Shown here in pieces: positions 34,166-43,157 of a stretch of 43,696 nucleotides of DNA (positions are counted from its first letter, which is position 1; the number at the start of each line of letters is the position of its first letter). Location: NCBI GenBank assembly GCA_032718475.1, contig JAUCBJ010001063.1, positions 1 to 43,696 on the forward strand, read 5' to 3'. The notes under the pieces were generated by a model. It was not told where the DNA came from and did no database searches. It saw nothing but the letters and a program-made list of their open reading frames with translations. The position numbers and the translations under genes are program-made. This DNA is from Nemertoderma westbladi (lineage: Eukaryota > Xenacoelomorpha > Nemertodermatida > Nemertodermatidae).

Positions 34166-34491
34166 TTATATTCTGCTGTCAGTTTTATTGAATCTGGTTG
34201 AAATATTTATTTATTTATAATAAGATTTTGTGGAAATATTATTTTTTTGATCTGGGAAATAATGTATAACTTTATTTTCACTATGATTGAGATGTACATT
34301 TACCGAGCGAAGCGAGGATAAAACAGTTTCGAGGCATTTTGAAAATGTTACTTATCATGTACTAAATTTTAATTGGACTGAGACACACTCATTCTCTGTA
34401 CTTATCAGTGTAGGCCTACAGTATGTGCGTAGACTAACACTGTTACACCGTAATTAGTCGCTCTAACTTCCCTAGTTTATCATACAGTCGG

Positions 34492-35355
34492 ATGGATATA
34501 TTTAATTTGTACTACATGCTATATGTAGAGGCGGCCCATCGCGCTGATGTATTGGTCTTCGTGTTGCCTCACCAGTTTGTAGCGCAAACCTGCGGCGAGT
34601 TAAAAGGTAAGATAAAGAAATCTGCCATCGGTATAAATCTCAGTAAAGGGTTCGAGTTCGAAGAAGGTGGAGGAATCCGTATCATTTCCCAAGTTATCAG
34701 CGAAGTTCTTGGAATTGAAGTTGGAGTTCTGATGGGCGCCAATTTGGCTAACGAGGTCGCTAGGGAAAGGTTTGTTGAGTCGACGCTGGCAATGGTAACC
34801 ATCGAGAAAGCGAGATCGATTCGTCCGGTATTCCAACGCCCATACTTTAGGATCAGTTGCGTTAACGAGCCGATATCCGTCGAACTTTGCGGGGCTCTAA
34901 AGAATATCGTGGCTGTCGGCGCGGGTTTTATTGACGGGCTGGATTACGGCCATAATTCCAAAGCTGCAATAATTCGTCGCGGTCTTATAGAAATGATTGA
35001 TTTCTGCGTGGACTCTTTCGGGTGCGAAAACAAGATGATATTCTTAGAGTCTTGCGGGGTTGGCGATCTCGTGACCACGTGTTACGGAGGCCGAAATCGA
35101 CGACTGGCGGAGATGTTCGTGAGAACAGGTAAGTCTTTCGAGGCTCTAGAGAAGGAAGTTCTCAACGGGCAGATCCTGCAGGGGCCGCAGACATCCAAAA
35201 AGGTCTACCAGATGTTGAAAGCTAAAGGGAAGCTGCAGCAGTTCCCGTTGTTTGTCGCTGTCTATAAGGTCTGTTACGAGGGGTTGCCGGCATCTGATTT
35301 GCTAAAACACCTCATTGAAGAAGATGAGCTACACTATCCCGAATATAATGCTTAA
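34492..35355 (+). CDS. Glycerol-3-phosphate dehydrogenase copy 2, lacking the NAD-binding N-terminus
   Basis: Homology to copy 1 starts at VEAA (copy 1 residue 81) and runs to the C-terminus. Retained are PHQF, NLSKG (Lys52, equal to Lys121), GALKN (Lys137, equal to Lys205) and SCGVGDLVTTCYGGR. The first 80 residues, including the GxGxxG loop that binds NAD, are absent. The annotated ATG (34492) and ten or so residues after it have no GPD1 similarity. Homology begins exactly after tatgtag, so a splice acceptor with an upstream exon is possible (phase 1 within the Glu codon), though no such exon was found. It is therefore a 5'-truncated paralogue, or a gene whose first exon is unrecognised. 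The rest of the frame is intact, which argues against an old pseudogene. As it stands it could not bind NAD normally. Confidence 0.7.
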   Translation: MDIFNLYYMLYVEAAHRADVLVFVLPHQFVAQTCGELKGKIKKSAIGINLSKGFEFEEGGGIRIISQVISEVLGIEVGVLMGANLANEVARERFVESTLAMVTIEKARSIRPVFQRPYFRISCVNEPISVELCGALKNIVAVGAGFIDGLDYGHNSKAAIIRRGLIEMIDFCVDSFGCENKMIFLESCGVGDLVTTCYGGRNRRLAEMFVRTGKSFEALEKEVLNGQILQGPQTSKKVYQMLKAKGKLQQFPLFVAVYKVCYEGLPASDLLKHLIEEDELHYPEYNA

Positions 35356-35472
35356 CATTTTCATTCAATTGTACAGAAAGACTCATTGCAATTAGTACTC
35401 TAGGTTTAATAGTTCGGAGGAAGTGGTCAATGCCAAATACAATATGTATGCACCGTATGCACCGTATGTTTG

Positions 35473-35494
35473 AATAAAATAAACAAATAATAAA
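35473..35494 (+). terminator. Polyadenylation signals of GPD1 copy 2
   Basis: Three AATAAA hexamers (35473, 35478, 35489) about 120 nt after the stop codon. Their presence suggests copy 2 is, or was, a transcribed gene. Confidence 0.5.
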
Positions 35495-35523
35495 TTATTA
35501 CCTACATATATATGTACAGTACG

Positions 35524-35622
35524 TCATTGTTCATAAAATAGGACTCTACGTTACGGCACGGGTGATTTTAAAATAATAGAACGAGGGCCGTAAAAGCTTT
35601 AAAGTGCTATTTATGAACAATG
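35524..35622. mobile_element. Small fold-back (MITE-like) element
   Basis: The left end cattgttcataaaatag and the right end ctatttatgaacaatgg are inverted repeats with one indel. An inner stem TTACGGC (35551-35557) pairs with GCCGTAA (35587-35593). Total about 99 bp, non-coding. Confidence 0.65.
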
Positions 35623-36425
35623 GCGAATCTAATTTTATTTACATTTAAATAGGGAATTATTTGTAATTATGCATATTTAAATATTCTAGAACATCCTTGT
35701 AAAATGAAAACATGATGTTAATTGTAAACACTTTCTTCTCGAACGGAATTAGCATACGTACATACATACTGTAGGCCTACTGAGAAATAATGTCGCACTG
35801 CGAAATAAAGTTGGAAAATATGTCGCCCTGGCGATTTGGTAGTGCGAAATTAATTCCATACAAATACAGTAAATAAAATAATGTACTTACAGTATTTTAT
35901 TTTACAACAAAATTATTTATTATCATGTTCATCCTGCTAACTTTAGCTATTCTTTCTACTGTATATTATTAATTATATATTAATTAATTTCTGTCACACA
36001 CACACCCCGCCCCCCTTTGGAAAATCGCCATAGTATAATTATAACAGGTCGCTGATGACTCGCATTTCTGACTCACCCCACAACTGTTATTTAAGCAAAG
36101 CTAATTTAATAGAATGTGGATTTTTTAATTGACAATTGTTGAGTTCAGCGAAAAGTGTTGGTCAATAATTAAGTTGATTTGAATAATAAATAATTAATTG
36201 CATTACCTCTACTATATTTGCCAATCACTGGTGAGTGATGTATTAACTGTATTTACATCACTCAACGAGCTAAAAAGTGTTCTAGAAGTTCATTCTCTCT
36301 AAGATAAAATTTGTAGCGGAGCAAAGTGGTTTCATTGATGCGTCACGTGGATATCCCCATATGACGCCGTGAAGTTAATGAAAATAATTCAGCAATAACT
36401 ATTTACATCATTGTGTGCAAAGTAG

Positions 36426-36523
36426 CACTTTGCAGCGTTATGACCCGAGTTTATTTATGTACCGAGCGAGCGCAGAGAGGGAGGTTTACATAAATAAACA
36501 AGGGTCTTTAACGCTGAAATGTG
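36426..36523. mobile_element. Fold-back sequence of ~100 bp
   Basis: Nested inverted repeats: GTTTATTTATGTA (36449-36461) with TACATAAATAAAC (36487-36499), flanked by GACCC/GGGTC and by TGCAGCGTTA/TAACGCTGaA. It carries the same cagcgtt core as the adjacent element at 36553-37050. Confidence 0.65.
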
Positions 36524-36552
36524 ACCTTTGCAAGCAATGGTATATGTAGTTT

Positions 36553-37050
36553 TGTTACATTTTGTCAACTTATCAGCGTTCGGTATGTGAAGGAAGGATT
36601 TTATGGATGCACATGTATATAAGTGAAATTTATTAACAGGTACACTGTATTAATTATGCATTTAAATATAATTAAAGTTTAGGCCTATTAGAAGTTATCT
36701 CCTGCGTTATTCCATCTTGAACTTGGTCGACTGAAGCAAACTTAGTCACCGTCTGTGTCCGTTGAGTTTTACTGAACACTGTCGCCATTTTCTTTGGTTA
36801 TTTTCTCTAAAGTGTCTTCTACTGTATTCGACGTTTCGACATAATGGAATAAAGTACACGTTAAACAATTATTTACACACGTAGCTAGTCCCGTCATGGA
36901 AATGATAATTCTCGAATACGGTAATTTAAGTTGTTTCCGTCATTGATTACTTTGCAGCGTTCCGTCCTATAGGTCGCAACGCTGCAAAGTGGTACTTTGC
37001 AGCGTTAAGAGCAATTCACCAGAACGCTGATAAGTTGACATAATGTAACA
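36553..37050. mobile_element. Inverted-repeat element (MITE-like, 498 bp)
   Basis: The left end tgttacattttgtcaactta and the reverse complement of the right end differ at about one base over 29 bp, extending to cagcgttc. The right third holds a perfect hairpin (36978-36990 with 36994-37006, aacgctgcaaagt). No coding capacity and no clear target-site duplication. A partial copy lies at 20485-20600 in the opposite orientation. It lies directly upstream of the polycystin gene. Confidence 0.7.
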
Positions 37051-37237
37051 GAAATGTGTGCACAATATATTTTTAAGTCGGGAAGTACAGTAGTGCTACT
37101 GTAATGTAGAACGTGAAAACATTTTTATTTATATTTCCATAGCTACATTATTCTTCTAGAATTTAACGAGTAAATTGTTTCAGTGATGTTTTCAAAAACG
37201 TTACTCCCATAACCTTTTACTTTCTGGGTAAACCAAG

Positions 37238-37876
37238 ATGAGTTTCACGGAAGTGGAGCCATCCCCTCCGTGTGTCGATCCCCCAGGCAACCTTGACCCG
37301 GCCTTCGCCTCTGCTAATAGCCGCGACCGCTATAATTTGTTCCTATGGAAGATTCTAGAATTATCTTGCTACATATTATTCGTGGCTAGTCTACTTACGG
37401 TAACTTATTACCAGAAGTCTCCCAACATGTATCATCTTACCAGCGCGCTCCAAGACCTTCTCTTAGATGAACCTTTTGGAGACGAAGATGGACGAAACTT
37501 CAGGTCGATCGGGAAAGCGGGAGATCTCTGGGAGTTCCTGATGACATCCTTGGTGGAAGCGGTATGTACGGAAGATGGACGACGGAAGATAGACAGTGAT
37601 TCCGAGTTCGTATATTCAGAGAACATGTTGGTGAGGCGAGCCAGAATCCGGCAGGTCCGAAATACGGCCAACGTCGGGTGTCGGGTACCGGAAGTGTTCC
37701 AGAAGGTAACGACCGTCTGCTACGCGACATCAACACCCGCTGCAGAGACTTCAAAGCAATTCAGCAAGGGGTCGTCTCTTCAAGAGAATGAAGGGTCGTT
37801 CAGTTATACCAAAGCGAAGGTTGATACTCTGTACCGGGGAAATTGGGCTACTTACACCGCTAACGGTTATATGAAG
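37238..37876 (+). CDS. PKD2: Polycystin-2-like channel, exon encoding residues 1-213
   Basis: Encodes a short cytosolic N-terminus (about 36 aa, against more than 200 in vertebrate PKD2), the first transmembrane helix (~36-58, LWKILELSCYILFVASLLTV) and most of the extracellular TOP/polycystin domain. Recognisable are the LLLDEPF, FRSIGKAGDLWEFL, ENMLVRRARIRQVR and GNWATYTANGY regions. Coding ends at AAG followed by the donor gtgaat (37877), phase 0. The apparent extension to 37897 is intron. The start has A at -3 (caagATG). Joined to 41111-42277 it gives 601 aa. Polycystin-2 proteins form TRP-family cation channels in cilia and ER membranes. The short N-terminus may mean an additional upstream exon, but none is visible. 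Confidence 0.9.
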
Positions 37877-38630
37877 GTGAATACAGTAGTTATATAGTAC
37901 AGTACAGTCCCAATCCCAATAAACATTAACTTGGTCGTTTTGGCGGCCAAAATGACCAAAATCGCCAAAAAAATGTAGTGTATTCCTATGGGCTACTTGG
38001 TCGTTTTGGCGAAGCGATTTAACTCGACTCAGTCAAGTCCAGACAGCCCGTCTCCTTGGACATCCATTTGGTTGCTCTGACTAAATGTCGGCTCTCTTTC
38101 ATTTTTATTATTGACAGATTGTTAACTTACCTGGAGCTGAGTCGGGCCTTTCAGTTGTAGTAAAGACCACCCACTGAGGCATACAGCACAGGCTAATACG
38201 TAATAAGGGAGTTAGTTGAATGCGGCTTTGTTAAAAGGAGGAGTATGTATAATAATCGGATTTTGTGTGTTATTATTAGATAATCACTTCTCACCTTTTC
38301 CTTTGTGTAGCTTCAGTTTAGAGTCATTATGAAATGGCAACGTGTTCTGTATGAAGGCGTCCTAATTATAGTTTTATAGTTAGAAGCTGGGTCTGTGACA
38401 GGGCGAGAGGTAGCTATTAAATAGCGACACTCAGTCTCGAACGAGTTCGGTATACTGATGAAATTCAGATTAGACGGCGCGGCCTATTTCTAGTAGCTGG
38501 GTCTGAATTCGAGGGCGGCGGCGATAGTAACTGAAAACATTATAATATCAGGCTCTGGCTCTGTGCTAACAGTCAACAGAGTCGGCATATTTGGGTGAAT
38601 TTATGATGATGTAATTATTATTTATCGAGA

Positions 38631-38871
38631 CAGGGGGGGGGGGGGGGGGGGACTGGACGCAAAACTCGCCTTGGCGAATTAATATCCCGCCTCAATGTTA
38701 AATTCTCAATTTAGGGAAAGGAGCAGGTTATAGTGGCACGTTATTTTAACCAAAACAATAAATTAAACATAAATGAACATTACAGTTTTATTTTTGAGAG
38801 TAATCATCTGTTATTTACGTCAAATCTCCCCTGGAGAGTGATGAATTTTTATTGCGTCCAGTCCCTTACTG
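38631..38871. mobile_element. Small nested inverted-repeat element with G19 run
   Basis: The left end cag-G(19)-actggacgcaa and the right end ttgcgtccagtcccttactg are inverted repeats apart from the G run, which replaces taag/ggg of the other end. TA follows the right end only. It lies inside the 2.7-kb element. Confidence 0.6.
38633..38651. repeat. G19 homopolymer
   Basis: Nineteen G residues inside the left end of the nested element. The same length as the run at 33791-33809. Confidence 0.85.
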
Positions 38872-39273
38872 TATTTATGAGAGCATTTATAATATAGCGT
38901 ACTAAACAGCTAAATAAAGAAAAATCTATGTAAAGTACTTTTCTCATATTTTAAAGAATTTTTACAAATTAAATATATGAACTTGTTATTTTTATTACCA
39001 ATTGAATAGAATTAAAGTAAATAATTAATTATTACGCTGCAAGTGCTAGCACACTGCTTATAACCTAAGTGACAGGTAAAGGTGTGTCAATTATTAGATT
39101 AGTAAAAAATATGTAGAAAATAATAAGTTAGGGCGGGCGCCTCACACTGCACTCTTACAGGCATGTTTACTACAGTGGCGAACCCAGCCATTACTACACT
39201 GGAGCCTTTCTCTCTACCTAAAGGTAGAGAGAACTCTACCTCAGCGCCAACATGCTGGGCTTTACTTGGTATA

Positions 39274-40453
39274 CAGACGTTTCGGCCTAGGACGTTTCGG
39301 TCCAGGACGTTTCGGCCCGGACATTTCGGCCCGGACGATTCGGCCCGGACGTTTCGGCCCATGACTGTAACTTAATGAAAAGGCCAACTTGTTTGATATG
39401 ATAATAATTATTCATTAAAATTATAATTATTTCACAATAACATACAAACACTTAATAAAATATCTTTCATGAAATGGCTATTTAATTTTATCTTTATTTC
39501 AAAATAAAATAAACATTAGGGAAGTGGTGTTCTGGTTACTGGTTCCATAGACAATTCGCCATCAGTTATGTTATGCGGCCGAAAAAATGCAAGTCAGAAC
39601 AAATCTATTGGTCTCGAGTACCACATTGCTAATCCTAATATACAGTACTACCAAAGTGAATCAATTTCACGACCCATGTAGAGCTTATATCTCGTCTGAT
39701 CGATATATTTTGGAGATACTTCATTAACTTTAAACATTACTCAATTGATAATTCTTGTAGCTGGACAGTGTATTGCAGCTATGTCTTAATGATCTGTTGA
39801 AACAATAACTCTCATCTTCGATGATAGTGATAGATGATTTTGATTTATACTGATAGATAGATAACGACGTATAATGCTTTTATTAATACATATGCTTTTA
39901 ATACATATTTTATTTCACTTCACATCCACTCTGGTCCTTTTAATGCGCATACATTTCATCTAAATTTAAATTTAATACGCATACATTTCATCTAAATTTA
40001 AATTTAATACGCATATATTTCATCTAAATTTAAATTTAATACGCATATATTTTATCTCATTCCATATGACATCCTGTCTGTCTCTTAATTATTAGCAATG
40101 CTCCTATAATGAAATATTTCTTATCTATTATATTTTTAAGACCAACATTAAAATACAGTAATAATTTTAATTCGGTTTATTTTAATGTACTTAATTTATT
40201 GACTCACATTTTAAAATACGTATGTTTTTTTATGGGGGAAACCCCATCATCATAATACGTTCCTACTGACAACTCCTCTTGTAACGAACGTAACAACTAC
40301 AAAACAAATATATTGAATAACTTATTTATTATTAATAGCTTATTTAAGGGAGTAAAGTGAATCTTTGGGCCAAAACGTCCGACAAGCAAATCTTGTATTT
40401 CATTCATTGGGCCGAAACGTCCTAGGCCAAAACGTCTTAGACCGAAACGTCTG
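39274..40453. mobile_element. Nested element with gacgtttcggcc-repeat inverted ends
   Basis: The left end reads cagacgtttcggcctaggac and continues with four or five copies of gacgtttcggccc-type 14-mers up to about 39360. The right end (40409-40453) is the inverse: cctaggccaaaacgtcttag then accgaaacgtctg. About 1.2 kb, no transposase frame, nested in the 2.7-kb element. Confidence 0.65.
39945..40060. repeat. 32-bp tandem repeat, about 3.5 copies
   Basis: The unit starts acgcatacatttcatctaaa and ends tttaaatttaat. Copies differ only at a few bases (cataca/catata). Confidence 0.9.
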
Positions 40454-40867
40454 TTACCCGCTTTACTTACACTCAGCATCTATTCACTGGCTGTGATTGA
40501 CAAGCCAACGTGCCTCAGCAGTTCCTTTCATGAATACCGCAGTTTTTACTTGGCCATTTTGGTAATTTTGGCCGCCAAAATGACCAAGTTAATGTTTATT
40601 GGGATTGGGACTGTATGTCATATAATTATAGTACAAACGATAAACGAGCGTACAACTACTGTATTAATGGTATGCCTATTCTTTAATAATGTTAAATTCC
40701 AATGGTGGTATACTGTAGTCAGTTTTCGATTATCTTTCATTTAGCGGGCCAGTTCGGTCCAATTTTCACGGTTTAGTTCTTTTCAGACATAAGCTTCCCT
40801 TATTGCCCAGTTTTTCGGGTCTCACTTATTCTGGTAACCTCTAACTTTATGCAATAATTTCTTTCCC

Positions 40868-41022
40868 CGTGAGGACCAGCCTGAGCACAATCTTATGCTT
40901 TGGCAGCCTCATGGAGCGAATAAGCATGGTGGACCATTACTTTCTTGAGATGCCTCCTAAAGGATACTGTCCTTGACGATGCGGATAATCTCGCGAAAGT
41001 CATGGTGGATAGGGAGTTGTGG
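40868..41022 (-). repeat. Dispersed repeat, copy B
   Basis: The reverse complement aligns in order with 20896-21064. It lies at the 3' end of the polycystin intron, about 90 bp before the splice acceptor. Confidence 0.75.
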
Positions 41023-41110
41023 ACTGTACACTACTGTACACTCACACATCTATCAATGAATTATTAAAAATGAATGTACTTCCATCCATGTGCCTGATTT
41101 CTTGTTTTAG

Positions 41111-42277
41111 GAACTTCCATTATCGAAAGAGAAGGCGAAAGCGGAAATCAGAGATTTGCGTAATCACGGCTGGATTAGCCGAGACACTCGCGCTATATTC
41201 ATCGACCTCGTTGTCTACAACGCCAATGTAAACCTCTTCTGCATCATTCAGCTGATTGCTGAGTTTCCAACTATTGGCGGGGTATTCCCCTATTGGAACT
41301 TCGACACTGTGCGTCTTTTAAACTTCACCCAACCCTTCGACAATGTCGTCTTCATCCTGCAAATAATTCTAGTGGTTATGTGCGGTTTCTACATAGTTCA
41401 AGAGATTTATGAAGTCTACAAACATCGACTCGTCTACCTCTACAATTTCTGGAATGTATTCGACTTTCTCGTCATCATTATGACCATCACAGTGGTAGCC
41501 TACAATCTGCACATTGAGAAATCCATGGTAAACATGCTAAAAAAACTAATCGATGACAAACAGAGTGAGCAAGAATACTTGGAGTTCGACCAGATAGCTC
41601 GAACGAAATCATGGTTGAACATATTCTCTGCATGGAACGCTTTCTTTGCTGTAATGAAAGTCTTCAAGTTTACTTCATTCAATAAGACTATGACTCAGTT
41701 GGCACGGACTCTGTCAACCTGCGCCATGGACCTGTTGAGTTTCGGAGTTATGGTTTCTGTTGTTTTCTTAGCTTTCGCCCTGCTGTCGTGGCTTCTGTTC
41801 GGTGACCGTTTAAAGGAATACGACAATCTCTTCCGTTGCGTTTTTTCCCTGTTCCGGATTTTGTTGGGTGATTTCGACTACCATTCTCTAAAAAATGCGA
41901 ACCGCAACCACGGCCCGATATTTTTCGTTCTTTACGTTTTCGTTATGTTTTTTATACTTTTGAATATTTTTATGGCGATTGTGAACGAGGCCTACACGGG
42001 AGTGAGAGAGGAAATGAAGAGGGCGGAAGGAGATCACGAGTTCGTTAGGTATATATTTAGGCGGTTAAAGAAAAAAGTAAAAATTAATATTTTAGCTGAG
42101 ATGGACATGAATAAAGATAATGTCATTGAGGCTGGTGAGTGGCAGGCGCATGCTGAGGGTCTGGGTATAGAAGAGGGGCTAGCGGATGAGATGTTTGAGA
42201 GAATGGATGCCGATAGATCGGGAGCCATAGAGAAACACGAACAGACTCAGTTTATTGGCGAGGATGTCAATAAATAA
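41111..42277 (+). CDS. PKD2: Polycystin-2-like channel, exon encoding residues 214-601
   Basis: Begins ELPLSKEKAKAEIRDL after the acceptor at 41110 and continues the TOP domain into RNHGWISRDTRAIFIDLVVYNANVNLF, a hallmark polycystin block. Transmembrane segments S2 ~289-313, S3 ~326-346, S4 ~381-404, S5 ~418-444 and S6 ~482-508 follow. The pore helix ends in the selectivity-filter motif LGD at 465-467, as in PKD2. Two EF-hand loops are visible: DMNKDNVIEAGE (545-556) and DADRSGAIEKHE (579-590), both with acidic or polar residues at ligand positions. Vertebrate PKD2 keeps one canonical EF-hand and then a coiled coil. Here the protein ends just after the second loop, with no coiled coil. AATAAA at 42283 lies six bases after the stop. 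PKD2L-type paralogue identity cannot be excluded. Confidence 0.93.
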   Translation, partial: ELPLSKEKAKAEIRDLRNHGWISRDTRAIFIDLVVYNANVNLFCIIQLIAEFPTIGGVFPYWNFDTVRLLNFTQPFDNVVFILQIILVVMCGFYIVQEIYEVYKHRLVYLYNFWNVFDFLVIIMTITVVAYNLHIEKSMVNMLKKLIDDKQSEQEYLEFDQIARTKSWLNIFSAWNAFFAVMKVFKFTSFNKTMTQLARTLSTCAMDLLSFGVMVSVVFLAFALLSWLLFGDRLKEYDNLFRCVFSLFRILLGDFDYHSLKNANRNHGPIFFVLYVFVMFFILLNIFMAIVNEAYTGVREEMKRAEGDHEFVRYIFRRLKKKVKINILAEMDMNKDNVIEAGEWQAHAEGLGIEEGLADEMFERMDADRSGAIEKHEQTQFIGEDVNK

Positions 42278-43157
42278 GGCTGAATAAAACTAATATCGTA
42301 TACTCACAAATTTGCTGTGAGATCCATTTCGGTAAAGCAATAATACACTATAGATTTACCAATCTGCAAAAAAAAATATATATATTTTATTTAAAGTTTC
42401 ATACATGATAAAAGCTCTACAGTACGTACTGTACCGTATGTGCAGTACGATGGTCCTTAATTCACATTTTTCGAAATTGTATTTTTCATAACAATATTTT
42501 TTGCTCCATCGTGTGTCCTTATCGAAAAGATAAAAAAACGCAAACATCTTTCTTCAGTTTTGCCAGCCTTTAGATTTTGATCAATATCATTTACCCATTG
42601 ATTCTACTGTTGTTTTGAAGGTGTCTACACCCACTAAGTCGACTATTGTTGTTCGAAAGATTATTACTGTAATATCATTGCTACTGTATGTTAGGGTTAA
42701 TATTTTTCAAATTTTGAAATTCACCAAAAAGTGATAAAAACTGGCAAAAGTTTCTAAATTTGACCAGAAGACATTAATGAAATTCCAAAACATAACTTTC
42801 AAAACATTTTTTCATGCGATGGAACAAAAATAATACTATTAAAAATCGAAATTCGCAAAAAATTGAAATATGACTACCTAATGTACAGTACTGTATGTAC
42901 AGTTTACTGCACTGTATATTTTACATGGTTTTTACGCTGATAATATTTCTGATGAAAAATTGTGATTATTGTGGGACGAGACACGAAAGTAAGCGAGCTT
43001 AGCATACTGTAGTGTGTCTGTAGATCTGTTGTTCGGTAGATCAGTAGGTATATTTAAACTTTAATAACTCAGCCAATCCTTGATGGAATCTAACCCAACT
43101 TTGTACACACGTTGTTTGGTAAAAGTGTAAAAATTTTCTAATTAAAATTTCCGTGAG
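42278..43157. other. 3' flank of the polycystin gene
   Basis: AATAAA (42283-42288) lies six bases after the stop codon and is the probable poly(A) signal. The rest is AT-rich DNA dense in tacagta/tactgta strings (for example 42418-42450 and 42883-42917). No gene seen. Confidence 0.5.

Larger units (their letters stand above)
32858..34491. other. Gene-free DNA between the GPD1 copies
   Basis: Holds a probable GPD1 poly(A) signal (33314), a 21-bp direct duplication (33492-33533, tgtctccagctgtaacctatc), a G19 run and several gggcgttta-type repeats. I looked for the missing N-terminal exon of GPD1 copy 2 here and saw none. Confidence 0.5.
35356..36425. other. Gene-free DNA with a fold-back element
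   Basis: Contains poly(A) signals of GPD1 copy 2, a fold-back element (35524-35622) and a loose repeat of tgtcgc...tgcgaaat (about 35787-35850). Nothing coding is seen. Confidence 0.5.
37905..40613. mobile_element. Tc1/mariner-like non-autonomous element, 2.7 kb
   Basis: Terminal inverted repeats of about 64 bp with roughly three mismatches (37905-37968 and 40550-40613), starting cagtcccaatcccaataaac. A TA dinucleotide flanks both ends (37903-37904 and 40614-40615). A CAGT start and TA duplication are typical of the Tc1/mariner superfamily. No transposase frame is visible. The interior holds two further inverted-repeat elements and a 32-bp tandem repeat, so it has grown by nested insertion. 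Confidence 0.8.
37877..41110 (+). other. Intron of the polycystin-2-like gene
   Basis: Donor AAG|GTGAAT at 37877 and acceptor tttcttgttttag|GAACTT ending at 41110. Both joins are phase 0 and restore the polycystin reading frame. About 84% of the 3234-nt intron is a Tc1/mariner-like inverted-repeat element (37905-40613) with smaller elements inside. It also holds dispersed repeat copy B near its 3' end. The only clear intron in the window. Confidence 0.9.

Noticed and set aside
37877-37897. Extension of the first polycystin exon to the stop at 37895-37897
   Set aside because: gtgaat at 37877 is a good donor, and splicing to 41111 restores the conserved domain in phase 0.
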